Shown: positions 26,823-36,228, numbered from the stretch's first letter. The stretch is DNA of 64,000 nt from VYFG01 sp965221795 (GCA_965221795.1 OZ244914.1:682001-746000), one strand, 5' to 3'. Numbers and translations: made by a program. The notes: generated by a model from the sequence alone, not told the origin.

Positions 26823-28832
26823 ATGACAACAGAGTATTCGCCGCCGCTGGCAATCAACTTCATCTGGCATCCATCTGATTCAGAGGAAGTAGTCCCTGTT
26901 CTCGATGTTATAAGAATGAGCTTTGCCAAGGATAAAGACAAACCGTTCTCGCGGGGCCTGAATATCCCACTATTTTTCTTCAGTTCCCAACACAGCGGTG
27001 AGACTCCTTCCGATTATCCCAAAGAATTGGCTAGAAACAATATTATCTTTGTTTTCACAAGTGCTAATACTGTCGGCAGAAAAGAATGGCAAAGTTACAT
27101 TGAAGGATTGTCACAATCATCCGCAGTACATATCGTGCCAATTGCGATTGATAGTAAAGGATATAGTCATGGAGGAGCACTGTCAGGAATAAACTGTATT
27201 CGTAAGAAAGATTGGCCTGTCAAAAATAGCGGCCTTTACGCTGTCGTTGCCTTGGCTCACGAAATATATCGCTTCGGCTGCAATACGGTTCCACCAGAAG
27301 ATAGAGGGAAAGGGAATTCTATAACTATATTTTTGAGCCACTCAAAATCAGGCGGGGATACTGGTAAACGTCATTCTGAGCGAATAAAACATTTTATTGA
27401 TAACACGAATATGAATCGATTTTTCGATGCCAATGAAATATCGCCCGGATATCATTTCGATCAAGAAATTGAAAATCACATTAAAGATTCAACATTGCTC
27501 GCGATTGAGAGCGATGCATATTCATCCCGATATTGGTGTCAACGGGAAATTCTGTTTGCGAAACAACACAATCGTCCCGTAGTTGTCGTTAATTGCCTTG
27601 AAGACTTTGAGGATCGTATTTTCCCTGCCTCTTCCAATGTGCCATGTGTTCATATTTCATCTGCTGCCCCAATGGCGAAAAAAGACATCCTGCGTATTCT
27701 ATCAACAACAATCATCGAGACGGTTCGTTATAACTACTCGATGCAATGCCTTGAAGCATATAAGCAAGCAGAGTGGGTTGATAAGGATTGTGAGTTGACT
27801 GCGCGGCCTCCCGAAATCAGGCAAGTGATTAACTTTAAGAAAGGCGGCAGAGAAAAAATATGCTATCCCGAACCGCCTGTATATTCAATTGAAGCGGACT
27901 GGCATGAGGCGCTAGAGATTCAAGCATTCACTCCTCTTTGGACTCCTTCAGAACGAGATTTCCTTTCTGAGAAAAAAGTCGGCATTTCAATTTCTGATGT
28001 TCCAGGAGAAAAGTTTTCAAATCATCATATTCATGCAGATCATCTCGTTCGCTTGGCACAAGACCTTGCCAGACATTTGCTAGCGCGGTCCGCAACACTA
28101 CTGTATGGCGGGGATTTGCGACCTGGCGGATTCACGGAGTTCATCCTTGATGAAGCAAGAATTCTAAAGGACAGGTTAGGAGAAACAACGCCTCATGTAG
28201 AAAACCACTTAGCATGGCCACTATATGTGTCTGATCCGGAAATGACTTCATGGAGAGCTAAATATCACGAAATCATTGAAACAGTCGAATATGAAATTCC
28301 TAGTGATGTAGCCGAAGATCTTGATAAAGATGTATTTCTACCACCTAATAATCCACGGAACTCCTATATCTGGTCTCGCTGTCTGACCGAGATGCGAGAA
28401 AAGTCGATTACCTCATCCACCGCTCGAATTTGCGCTGGAGGAAGACTTACCGAGTACAAGGGTAAGATGCCGGGGATTTTAGAGGAAATAGTATTAGCCG
28501 TTAACGCACAGAAGCCGATATTTTTGCTTGGGGCTTTTGGTGGTGTGGTTGGATATGTCTGCAAGCTTTTATTGACATCTGATGTACCAGAAGCCTTAAC
28601 TGAAAAATGGCAAGCAAATCATAATGAAGGCTATGTGGATTTGCAGGAATTGGCGCGTTCTCATGGTAATGACAGTGATTACGAAGCGATAACAGCATCT
28701 ATACGTAATCAGAGCGTATCTGATCTGGCGTCGCGCTGCGGTCTTGATGAAAGCGAATACAAGCGTCTGATGGAATCGCCCTTTATTGATGAGTGCGTTT
28801 ACTTGATTCTGAAAGGCCTCAAAGAAATATAG
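26823..28832 (+). CDS. TIR-TIR-SLOG protein, putative immune effector
   Basis: 669 residues from the ATG at 26823 (MTTEYSPPLAINFIWHP). Residues 8-150 form a divergent TIR-like domain (NIIFVFTSANTVGRKEW ... VHIVPIAID). Residues 165-290 form a canonical TIR: NSITIFLSHSKSGGDTGK, RFFDANEISPGYHF, then YWCQREILFAKQHNRPVVV with the putative catalytic Glu. Residues 365-665 look like a SLOG/STALD nucleotide-binding unit: SATLLYGGDLRPGGFTEFI and ARICAGGRLTEYKGKMPGIL...PIFLLGAFGGV. Known SLOG domains bind cyclic ADP-ribose-type ligands, so it may sense the ThsB-like product. Confidence 0.75.
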   Translation: MTTEYSPPLAINFIWHPSDSEEVVPVLDVIRMSFAKDKDKPFSRGLNIPLFFFSSQHSGETPSDYPKELARNNIIFVFTSANTVGRKEWQSYIEGLSQSSAVHIVPIAIDSKGYSHGGALSGINCIRKKDWPVKNSGLYAVVALAHEIYRFGCNTVPPEDRGKGNSITIFLSHSKSGGDTGKRHSERIKHFIDNTNMNRFFDANEISPGYHFDQEIENHIKDSTLLAIESDAYSSRYWCQREILFAKQHNRPVVVVNCLEDFEDRIFPASSNVPCVHISSAAPMAKKDILRILSTTIIETVRYNYSMQCLEAYKQAEWVDKDCELTARPPEIRQVINFKKGGREKICYPEPPVYSIEADWHEALEIQAFTPLWTPSERDFLSEKKVGISISDVPGEKFSNHHIHADHLVRLAQDLARHLLARSATLLYGGDLRPGGFTEFILDEARILKDRLGETTPHVENHLAWPLYVSDPEMTSWRAKYHEIIETVEYEIPSDVAEDLDKDVFLPPNNPRNSYIWSRCLTEMREKSITSSTARICAGGRLTEYKGKMPGILEEIVLAVNAQKPIFLLGAFGGVVGYVCKLLLTSDVPEALTEKWQANHNEGYVDLQELARSHGNDSDYEAITASIRNQSVSDLASRCGLDESEYKRLMESPFIDECVYLILKGLKEI

Positions 28833-28886
28833 CATCGGCTGACGACAACATAGACTACTAACTATACCGATACTGAATGATGGGTC

Positions 28887-30041
28887 ATGGATACCATAAG
28901 CCCACAAAACCTAAATGAATTGAATGACGCTACTCCGCTACATGAGTATGCGCGAGCAATTGTCAAAACTGATAGGTTTTTAATTGAACAGGTTAGCCCA
29001 ATTCTTCTGGGGCTTTATGGCGAAGTAGGCAGTATTATGGCTGCTTCAAAAAAGTATCGTCGGGAGAAAAAAGCATACCTGACCTATAAAGACGCAGTTG
29101 AAGAAGAGTTTGGAGATGCGCTCTGGTACTTTTCTGCGTTGTGCAGACGAATGAATATTGAGTTAGCTGGAGTATTTGATGCAGCATCTAACGAAACCGG
29201 CATCAAAATAATATATTCTAATGATCAAGAGAATGTGGCTTCGAAGGTTACTACTTTTGCTCAGGTGGAGAGTTTAGACTCTGCGCTAATTGAACTTGGA
29301 TATATGGCAGCCCAATTACTACAAATCGAGAAGGGCTCACCCGATGTCCGTGAAAAACTCATCAATTTTGCAAGCCTTTATCTTCAAGCAATAGAGTCCA
29401 CAGATCTTTCATTTGCGGATGTCGTAAATGGCAATCTCATAAAAGCACTAGGACGATTTACAAATCCGGCAATAGAGTCATTGCCGGACTTTGACGCAGA
29501 TTTTTCAGAAGAGGAACAGCTGCCAAGACATTTTGAAATTCATATTACTCAGCGAAAGAGTGGGCAGAGCCATTTAAGATGGAATGGTGTTTTTATCGGA
29601 TCACCATTGACAGATAATATACGTGACCCTGATGGATACCGTTTCCATGATGTTTTTCATTTGGCACATGCCGCAATACTGCATTGGTCTCCGACATTTA
29701 GGGCATTGATAAAACAAAAAAGGACAAGTGATCCCGTCTTTGATGAAACCCAGGACGGTGGAAGAGCAATTGTTGTTGAGGAAGGACTTACCGCTTGGCT
29801 CTATTCCTATTCAAAGGGTCTCGATTATTTTGCAGGCCATGATAGCGTTTCTTTTGACGCACTTAAAACCATCCAGAAGTTTGTGCAAGGCTATGAGGTA
29901 GATAGATGTCCTCTTAAATTATGGGAGGAGGCTATTCTTCAAGGGTATTCCGTATTTCGACAAGTAAGAAAGAATAATGGCGGTATAGTCATCGGAGACC
30001 GAGAAAGCAGAACAATCAGCTATCGTCCTATTGGAGAATAG
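28887..30041 (+). CDS. MazG-like nucleotide pyrophosphohydrolase with C-terminal helical domain
   Basis: 384 residues. Residues 25-110 are an all-alpha NTP pyrophosphatase module: LLGLYGEVGSIMAASKKY and EEEFGDALWYFSALCRRM (E-E-x-x-G-D). The second Glu of the first E-x-x-E motif is Ser, so metal binding may be altered. Residues 210-384 (RFHDVFHLAHAAILHWSPTF ... VVEEGLTAWLYSYSKG) resemble the MazG C-terminal extension seen in conflict systems. Such enzymes could remove modified or signalling nucleotides. One base separates it from the next gene. Confidence 0.7.
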   Translation: MDTISPQNLNELNDATPLHEYARAIVKTDRFLIEQVSPILLGLYGEVGSIMAASKKYRREKKAYLTYKDAVEEEFGDALWYFSALCRRMNIELAGVFDAASNETGIKIIYSNDQENVASKVTTFAQVESLDSALIELGYMAAQLLQIEKGSPDVREKLINFASLYLQAIESTDLSFADVVNGNLIKALGRFTNPAIESLPDFDADFSEEEQLPRHFEIHITQRKSGQSHLRWNGVFIGSPLTDNIRDPDGYRFHDVFHLAHAAILHWSPTFRALIKQKRTSDPVFDETQDGGRAIVVEEGLTAWLYSYSKGLDYFAGHDSVSFDALKTIQKFVQGYEVDRCPLKLWEEAILQGYSVFRQVRKNNGGIVIGDRESRTISYRPIGE

Positions 30042-30042
30042 A

Positions 30043-30672
30043 ATGCGTCCAGACCTTTTCGTAAACGAGTTAAGGAATTTGTCTTTCGAAAACGCATTCA
30101 ATCCGTACTCTGATAGATGTGAAACCTACGACGTCTATGATGCACCTGAGCAACGAAGTGCTCTTCTAAAGAAGATGCTGGTCGCAGCATGTGAAATCGA
30201 GGTGGACTCAATCTGGATTGGGCGAGATTTAGGATACAGAGGTGGAAGGCGGACAGGATTGGCTCTCACTGATGATTTGCATCTATCTCATCATGCAGCC
30301 AGATGGGAAGTTGAGGTGGGCCGATTGATCAAAGGACAAGCAGTACCGGAAAGAACAGCGGCTGTAATTTGGGGTGTCCTTGAAGAGCTAACGAACCCAA
30401 TCTTTCTTTGGAACGTATTTCCGCTGCACCCATACGAAGCAGGCGACCCTTTTAGCAATCGAGCTCATAATACTAAGGAAAGAACGGCTGGAGAAGAATT
30501 GCTGGAGGCACTCATAGGACTATTAAGGCCTAAGCGAATAGTCGCGATAGGTAATGATGCTGAAAAGGCAGCGTTGCGATTGAAGCCGCAATGCAAGATC
30601 TTGAAGGTTAGGCATCCCAGTTATGGGGGGCAAAATATATTCATTGATCAAATTCAGTCTATTTATGGATAA
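30043..30672 (+). CDS. uracil-DNA-glycosylase-superfamily protein
   Basis: 209 residues from the ATG at 30043 (MRPDLFVNELRNLSF), one base after the MazG stop; an in-frame ATG at 30031 overlaps it. SIWIGRDLGYRGGRRTGLAL is the motif-A-like loop. NVFPLHPYEAGDPFSNRAHN, KERTAGEELLEALIGLL, RIVAIGNDAEKA and VRHPSYGGQ (the H-P-S of motif B) complete the UDG fold. It may excise modified bases from phage DNA, as described for some UDG-like anti-phage enzymes, but the substrate is unknown. Last gene of the operon. Confidence 0.7.
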   Translation: MRPDLFVNELRNLSFENAFNPYSDRCETYDVYDAPEQRSALLKKMLVAACEIEVDSIWIGRDLGYRGGRRTGLALTDDLHLSHHAARWEVEVGRLIKGQAVPERTAAVIWGVLEELTNPIFLWNVFPLHPYEAGDPFSNRAHNTKERTAGEELLEALIGLLRPKRIVAIGNDAEKAALRLKPQCKILKVRHPSYGGQNIFIDQIQSIYG

Positions 30673-30841
30673 CTTCGACTGTAGCGTCCATTCCTGCCTG
30701 ACCTCGAAGCTTACGAGATCAACTCATCTCTCCATAGGCGACTGGGTCCGGGCGGGCATATTCGGTCCATGCTTGTTACCATTGCCGGGGATTTCGGCTT
30801 GCAACACAATGTGGCAGCACAGTTGGAACCATTCCTGACGA

Positions 30842-31927
30842 TTACATCTGGGGCGAACGAAAGATCTCATCGGCATCCAGGATGGCACCGGCATCGGATG
30901 GATCATAGCCATCCAGGGTCGAAAGAGCCTGCCGCCAAAGTCGGCTACACAGCAATTGATGCACAGCTTGCACCCCGGGGTGCTGCCACTCGGCCTTCCT
31001 GGCAGCATAATAGTAGACTTCGGATGCCAGCGGAATGAAATCAAGGCCAAAGCTGGCCGCAGCCGCTTCGGCACCAACTCCGGCATCGACTGCCCCACCA
31101 GCCACCATTGCGCTGACAGCGGAATGAGTGAATTCGACATGGTCATACCCCCGGATCAGGGTCGTGTCCATCGACAGGTCTTGCAGCAGCAAGTCCAGCA
31201 TCATGCGGGTGCCCGAACCGGCTTGACGATTGACAAACCGTAAGCCCTCCCGTGTCAGGTCCTGGACTCCAACGATCTGGAGAGGATTCCCCGGCCGGAC
31301 CATCAAACCTTGTCGTCGTCTGACCGCATGAATGAGTCGACAATGCTGTGGCTCGAAATCGCGCAAGTAATCCCGAACAAATCCTGCAGCGAGCGGCCCT
31401 TCCGCGAGATGAAATCCCGCCAGCAGGCAATTTCCAGCGGTGAGAGATTGCAGGCATCGTGCACTGCCTCCGATCGTGATTTCCGACTTCAGTTGGCACT
31501 CCTGCTCCAGGATGCGGGACAGTGCCGGATGGCTGAGACAGTGGCTGGCACAAATCTGGACAGATGGCCCGGACGGGGGATCAGTCAGTGCCCGAAGTTC
31601 ACGGACCACCCGTTCTTCCACCGTGCGAAGCGGAGAAGCCGATTCCTCCCGCGCATAGCGATATCCCCACAACAGCGCTTTGCCCATCCGGGCCAGGGTT
31701 GCTCCTTGCCCACGACGGGAGACGATCAATGGCACCCCCAGGGAATTCCGCCATTGCTGGAGCAAATTCCAGGCATGGCGATAGGAAGTATTGCAGGTTC
31801 GGGCAGCAGCACTGATACTGCCCTCCTGCTCAATCCGATCCAATAGCTGGAACAACAAGTCCGGAACCGGCAGAGCACCGTCTGCACCCATCCGCCAGGC
31901 GATATCGAATTTCAGGTCAAGGCTCAT
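30842..31927 (-). CDS. ModE-type HTH / periplasmic-binding-like regulator of the tungstate operon
   Basis: 361 residues from the ATG at 31927 (MSLDLKFDIAWRMGAD), which lies inside the 3' end of tupA. The winged HTH (RIEQEGSISAAARTCNTSYR) is followed by a PBP-like domain (VQICASHCLSHPALSRILEQ, GLMVRPGNPLQIVG, RFVNRQAGSGTRMMLDLLL), the arrangement of molybdate/tungstate-sensing regulators. As last gene of the operon it could give oxyanion-dependent feedback. Confidence 0.8.
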   Translation of the reverse strand: MSLDLKFDIAWRMGADGALPVPDLLFQLLDRIEQEGSISAAARTCNTSYRHAWNLLQQWRNSLGVPLIVSRRGQGATLARMGKALLWGYRYAREESASPLRTVEERVVRELRALTDPPSGPSVQICASHCLSHPALSRILEQECQLKSEITIGGSARCLQSLTAGNCLLAGFHLAEGPLAAGFVRDYLRDFEPQHCRLIHAVRRRQGLMVRPGNPLQIVGVQDLTREGLRFVNRQAGSGTRMMLDLLLQDLSMDTTLIRGYDHVEFTHSAVSAMVAGGAVDAGVGAEAAAASFGLDFIPLASEVYYYAARKAEWQHPGVQAVHQLLCSRLWRQALSTLDGYDPSDAGAILDADEIFRSPQM

Positions 31928-32801
31928 CGTGTCCCCTGCCAAGGTCATCGACCGGACCGCACTTCCCTTGCTCCTGTTCCGCCGCAGAGGAGGCAAAAAA
32001 GGCTTGCTGTCCTTCCAATCGATAGGCATTGATTGCTGCTTGTCCCGACGGGGACAAGAGCCAATCAATAAAAGCCTGTCCGTCCTCGGCCCGGATATGC
32101 GGAAACTTCACCGGATTGACCAGAATTACCCCATATCGGTTAAATAATACCGGATCCCCTTCCACCATCACGCGTAGATCTCCCTTGTTAGCAAACTTGA
32201 GCCAGGTAGCCCGGTCCGTCAGCGTATAAGCCCCCAAGGCACTGGCTACATTCAGGGTCGATCCCATTCCGGAGCCTGTTTCCCGATACCAAGGGCTCTC
32301 CGGGATCACGCCAGCAGCCTCCCATAAAGCCTGTTCTCTCTTGTGGGTGCCGCTGTCATCCCCCCGGGAAGCAAAAAGGCGGGCACTGGCGGCCATGGCC
32401 TGCAGAGCGGGCCGCACCCCCTTGCCGGCCACCCCTGCCGGATCCGCATCGGGACCCACGATCACGAAGTCATTGCACATGACGTCGAAACGCGCAACAC
32501 CGTGGCCCTGTGCGACAAACCTTTCTTCCGAAGGTTTGTGATGCACGAGCAATACATCCACATCCCCCTGACTGGCCATTCGGATCGCCTTGCCGGTGCC
32601 TACAGCAACCACACGAACCTGAATGCCACTTTCCTGCCGGAATCTTGGCAACAGATCATCGAACAGCCCCGAGTCTTCGGTCGATGTAGTGGAGGCAACC
32701 GTAATGAAACGCTCTTCCGAAAACGAGACGACGGACCATACGCACAGCCAAATGACGGCGACTATCCGGGCCATTGTAAAACCGCATTGTTTCCTTTTCA
32801 T
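31917..32801 (-). CDS. tupA: tungstate ABC transporter substrate-binding protein
   Basis: 294 residues; the ATG at 32801 leads into a signal peptide (MARIVAVIWLCVWSVVSF from Met10). The mature protein begins ITVASTTSTEDSGLFDDLLP, the TupA signature with the T-T-S-T oxyanion contact region, and has RGDDSGTHKREQALWE and GYTLTDRATW-type segments. TupA binds tungstate with high affinity in the periplasm. The 3' end overlaps the regulator start by 11 bases. Confidence 0.88.
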   Translation of the reverse strand: MKRKQCGFTMARIVAVIWLCVWSVVSFSEERFITVASTTSTEDSGLFDDLLPRFRQESGIQVRVVAVGTGKAIRMASQGDVDVLLVHHKPSEERFVAQGHGVARFDVMCNDFVIVGPDADPAGVAGKGVRPALQAMAASARLFASRGDDSGTHKREQALWEAAGVIPESPWYRETGSGMGSTLNVASALGAYTLTDRATWLKFANKGDLRVMVEGDPVLFNRYGVILVNPVKFPHIRAEDGQAFIDWLLSPSGQAAINAYRLEGQQAFFASSAAEQEQGKCGPVDDLGRGHDEP

Positions 32802-32833
32802 CGCATAATATCCTACCGTTCAATCATCAAGTA

Positions 32834-33637
32834 TTACCAGATCAGTTCCCCCGCCAGGTAGGCGGCTGCTTCCGGCGAAGAGGGCTGGGCAAAAAACTCC
32901 GTAGATGGCCGATCTTCCAGAATTCGACCCCGGTGCATGAAGATGACATGGTCTGCCAGTCGTCTGGCCTGACCAATATCGTGCGTGACCATGATGATCC
33001 GGGTGCCGCTATCCCGAATCAGGGCCATCATCTCTTCCACCCTACGGGTAGCGGCTGGGTCGAGATGAGCCGTCGGCTCATCCAGGAACAATACCCGATG
33101 CTGCACTGCCATACAGCGTGCCAGCGCCAGACGCTGCTGCTCTCCTCCTGACAAGTGCCTGGCCCGTCGATGGGCCAGTGGCTGGAGTCCGGACAGCGCC
33201 AGGGCACGCACCAAGCGCTCCGTATGAAGCGCACGGTGGACGCCACAGGATTGCAAGGCAAAGCGAATATTGTCGGCCACACTACGGTGCAACACCACCG
33301 GTTTCTGAAACACCATGCCCTGAGCAGCAGGCTGCATGGCCAACGCCGGGTTGCGCCAGCGAACCTCACCGACCGTCGGCTGCAGCAACCCGTGGCTGAT
33401 CCGGAGTAACATCGTCTTGCCGGCACCATTGGGGCCCAGCACGACACTGGTGCCCCCAGCCCCAAAAACCAGATTGATGTCTTCCAACAGGATGGCACCG
33501 GAAGATCTGAGTCCTACGTCCACCAGTTCCAACGGCAGAATATCAGCGGCATGGGCGGATTGAGATGACGCTCCGTCCGACCTGGGCATGCCAGCAACGC
33601 CCGTCGATGCCCATTCGGGATTCCCCCTGTCCATCAT
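32834..33637 (-). CDS. tupC: tungstate ABC transporter ATP-binding protein
   Basis: 267 residues. Walker A VVLGPNGAGKTMLLRISHGL, Q-loop region, signature LSGGEQQRLALARCM, Walker B VLFLDEPTAHLD and the switch His in IIMVTHDIGQ are all present. An N-terminal extension of about 35 residues precedes the usual start. The first base is shared with the tupB stop region, so translation is coupled. Energises TupB on the cytoplasmic side. Confidence 0.88.
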   Translation of the reverse strand: MMDRGNPEWASTGVAGMPRSDGASSQSAHAADILPLELVDVGLRSSGAILLEDINLVFGAGGTSVVLGPNGAGKTMLLRISHGLLQPTVGEVRWRNPALAMQPAAQGMVFQKPVVLHRSVADNIRFALQSCGVHRALHTERLVRALALSGLQPLAHRRARHLSGGEQQRLALARCMAVQHRVLFLDEPTAHLDPAATRRVEEMMALIRDSGTRIIMVTHDIGQARRLADHVIFMHRGRILEDRPSTEFFAQPSSPEAAAYLAGELIW

Positions 33638-34335
33638 CAGGATCGCTTCTCCCGGGACTGTAACAGCAGGACCAGGGAGTTGATTGCAATGACAATCGAT
33701 AACAGTACCATTCCCAACCCCATGGCTAGAGGGAAATTTCCCTTGCCGGTCTCCATGGCAATGGTCGTGGTCATGACCCGGGTGACATGATTGATGTTCC
33801 CCCCCACGATCATGACGGCTCCCACTTCTGCACTGGCGCGCCCGAACCCGGCCAGCAATGCCGTGGCCAGACTGTACCGTCCTTCCTGAATCAGAACGAA
33901 GGTACCGTGCACCGGGCCGATACGCCAGGATCGGAACTGTTCATCAAAGTGTTGATGAAGATCGCTCAATGTCTGCCGGGTCAGTGCGGCAATAATGGGC
34001 AATACCAGAAGCGTTTGGGCGAACACCATTGCCTCTGGAGTGAACAGCAACCCGTATTGACCCAAAGGTCCGGCACGGGACAGGAGCAGGTACACCGCAA
34101 GACCCAGAACCACTGGTGGCATCCCCATGAAGCTGTTCAGGAGTGCAACCACCGCACGCTGCCCCGGAAAGTCGCTCACGGTCAACCAGGCCCCCAGTGG
34201 CATACCGACTACGGCAGCGATCAGGACCGCGGACAAGCTTACCTGCAAGGAGAGCAACACAATCTCGGCCAGATTTTCGTCCGCTTCCAGCACCATCTGG
34301 ACCGCCATAACAAAGGCCTCGCTGAATTGACCCAT
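33637..34335 (-). CDS. tupB: tungstate ABC transporter permease
   Basis: 232 residues with about five hydrophobic segments (VSLSAVLIAAVVGMPLGAWL, ALLNSFMGMPPVVLGLAVYL, LLVLPIIAALT and others) and the cytoplasmic coupling loop FGRASAEVGAVMIVGGNINH. First gene of the tupB-tupC-tupA-regulator operon. The region upstream (34336-34400) is AT-rich with TATATA-type repeats, where ModE-like operators would be expected, but no clear site can be fixed. Confidence 0.88.
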   Translation of the reverse strand: MGQFSEAFVMAVQMVLEADENLAEIVLLSLQVSLSAVLIAAVVGMPLGAWLTVSDFPGQRAVVALLNSFMGMPPVVLGLAVYLLLSRAGPLGQYGLLFTPEAMVFAQTLLVLPIIAALTRQTLSDLHQHFDEQFRSWRIGPVHGTFVLIQEGRYSLATALLAGFGRASAEVGAVMIVGGNINHVTRVMTTTIAMETGKGNFPLAMGLGMVLLSIVIAINSLVLLLQSREKRS

Positions 34336-35552
34336 ATATTACTGAAACTGCCTATTTAAGAAATTTCCAGTACTATATACGGGAATTCATTCGATGTATA
34401 TATGTATTTTTTTACCTATATTTCTCAAAATGAACCGAAAACCCAACTCATCAGGGCGACAACAGCGCCGCAATCGGAGTGCAAAAATGCTGCGTCAGTG
34501 TCCGTAGTCCATGCCTGCCAGAAATTCCTGTTTTTCGGCGGGCAATCAATCGGGCAGTGCAGCCGAAAAACGGAGCCCCAGAAGGATGAAAATGTGAAAC
34601 CTTCGGTTTTATGCGCCGCATCAGCAACGATTCTGCCACCCGGACGGGATTATTGCGGGCCGTCGCCGGGCCCGGACGAAGTTGGCGTTAAACGCGATAA
34701 TCCCTGAACCGCGTAAAATGTGGCAGTATGAATATTGCTGCTTACATACCCAACCCACAGCCGACCCCAATTTTGTTGCGAATCAGGGTCGATTTCCTTA
34801 CGGCCAGCACCAAGTCGGGACTATTGTTGTCTATGCTTTTGTAACAAAACCAAGATTGAAGATCCCAAGTATCCTCCCAGAAATCCTGTTCATTCCCTCA
34901 ACTGGTTGTAATGCTGGCTTGCATCAGTATCGCCAGAAAGGCAACCAGAATCCCGTTTTTCATTTCGACTGACCTCTCTGTCATTAAGTATTTTGTCGAG
35001 TTTCTTGTACAAATTCGGATGATAGCGTTTTGATTTGGGATCATTGCTTACGGTTGATATGAAACCGGCTTCTGGGCTGGCAATGGCAATTCGTCCAGGA
35101 TCTTTGCGCCAAATTCTGGCATTAAACTCAACACTCATGCTACGCCATGCCCTCGTTGAAAGACTCTACCAAGTCAGCATTTTCCATATCATTGGGGAAA
35201 GTTCCAGCCCATTTCGTCGCACTTCTCCCAAAGAACCTGGCATATGTTCGCATATGTTCGTTACGTCTCGTTCCCGCTGATGAAATCTTTTCAGCATGGC
35301 ATATTCCACATATTCAATATCATTTTCGTCTTTGCAAGCAATGACCCCGTCTCGAATATCACCCATGCCTTATGGTCAGTATCGACTTGACAGATGGCCT
35401 TGCCCGCAAATCTTCCAGAACCCTTGTGTCCTTCCGCCGATCATGGAAATTATCTTTCAAAAGCCCAGCCATCGTTCCGGGACCCTCGCAACCGCCATGG
35501 TCCCGGCCCGCCTACCCTCTGCTGGCCTGGCGCATTCCCCTGCTCTTGTGAT
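34336..35552. other. 1.2 kb between tup operon and secreted protein, mostly decayed
   Basis: Holds a candidate 82-codon minus ORF at 34890-35138 whose N-terminal half looks conserved, and inside it a 21-residue hydrophobic peptide frame (34898-34963, MKNGILVAFLAILMQASITT). A minus frame at 35166-35366 has no recognisable family. Nothing else is convincing. Confidence 0.4.
34890..35138 (-). CDS. hypothetical small protein
   Basis: 82 residues. The first 60 (RIWRKDPGRIAIASPEAGFI, STVSNDPKSKRYHPNLYKKL) resemble small plasmid or island proteins with an S-N-D-P-x-S-K-R-x-H-P-N-L-x-x-K-L motif. The tail after about residue 57 reads out of frame over another possible start and is likely spurious. 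Function unknown. Confidence 0.4.
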   Translation of the reverse strand: MSVEFNARIWRKDPGRIAIASPEAGFISTVSNDPKSKRYHPNLYKKLDKILNDREVSRNEKRDSGCLSGDTDASQHYNQLRE

Positions 35553-36158
35553 CTAGCAGTCCGGCGCAACCAGCAGATCATCGTCCATCAGGTTCCATCG
35601 ACCCTTCTCGGTGCTATTGTCCGTAAACGTGACCAGCACCTCCACCCCCAGCCACGGGTTGCGGCAATTGTTGTCGATGCTGACCACACTGAACCGCACC
35701 GTGTCCGGCTGGGTGCTTTCACTGGTACAGTCCAACGCATAGTCCGTTGCCGTACAGCTCACCACCGCCGGCTCGGAATACGCCGCAATGGTGTGCTCGT
35801 TCTGGCACGTATAATTGTCGACGGGGCTTCCTTCGCCGTCAAAGGCACCTTCATCCAAGCAGACCGTTTCCTCTTCTTGGTCCGTGGTGTCGCCGCTGTC
35901 GGTGGCCAGGAACCGAATGGGTCGGATCAAGTCCGAATTCACGTCGGACGTGACCTCCTCGCCGTCCACGGAAGCGACATGACGGAAGGTCATGGTCTGG
36001 ATGCGCTGGCCCGGGGCATACTCCAGATGCCACTGGTCGCCTTCCGTCCCGGTATAGGTACCGAGGTTGGTGACGGTCTGCCCCAGGGCAGGGCCGCTGG
36101 TGACCGCCAGGGCGACGGCGGCCATCATCAGGGGGTGGGGAATCCAGGATTTCATCAT
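35553..36158 (-). CDS. secreted cysteine-containing protein
   Basis: 201 residues with a signal peptide (MMKSWIPHPLMMAAVALAVT, cleavage after SGPALG). The mature part is acidic and beta-rich, with six cysteines (ETVCLDE, NYTCQNE, VVSCTAT, ALDCTSE, NNCRNP, APDC) that could form disulfides. It follows the large lipoprotein by 70 bases on the same strand. No known family; probably a surface or periplasmic partner of that lipoprotein. Confidence 0.6.
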   Translation of the reverse strand: MMKSWIPHPLMMAAVALAVTSGPALGQTVTNLGTYTGTEGDQWHLEYAPGQRIQTMTFRHVASVDGEEVTSDVNSDLIRPIRFLATDSGDTTDQEEETVCLDEGAFDGEGSPVDNYTCQNEHTIAAYSEPAVVSCTATDYALDCTSESTQPDTVRFSVVSIDNNCRNPWLGVEVLVTFTDNSTEKGRWNLMDDDLLVAPDC

Positions 36159-36228
36159 CGTTCGGTCCTCAGGTTGGTAGCGGGGAAGAAGCGGGCGGGG
36201 CGGTGAGGCCCCGCCCCGGTGGGACGGG

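Noticed and set aside
34402..34707. 101-codon plus-strand ORF
   Set aside because: No domain, poor start context and compositional shift along its length; not annotated.
35394..36206. 270-codon plus-strand frame
   Set aside because: Antisense of the secreted cysteine-containing protein, whose signal peptide is convincing.
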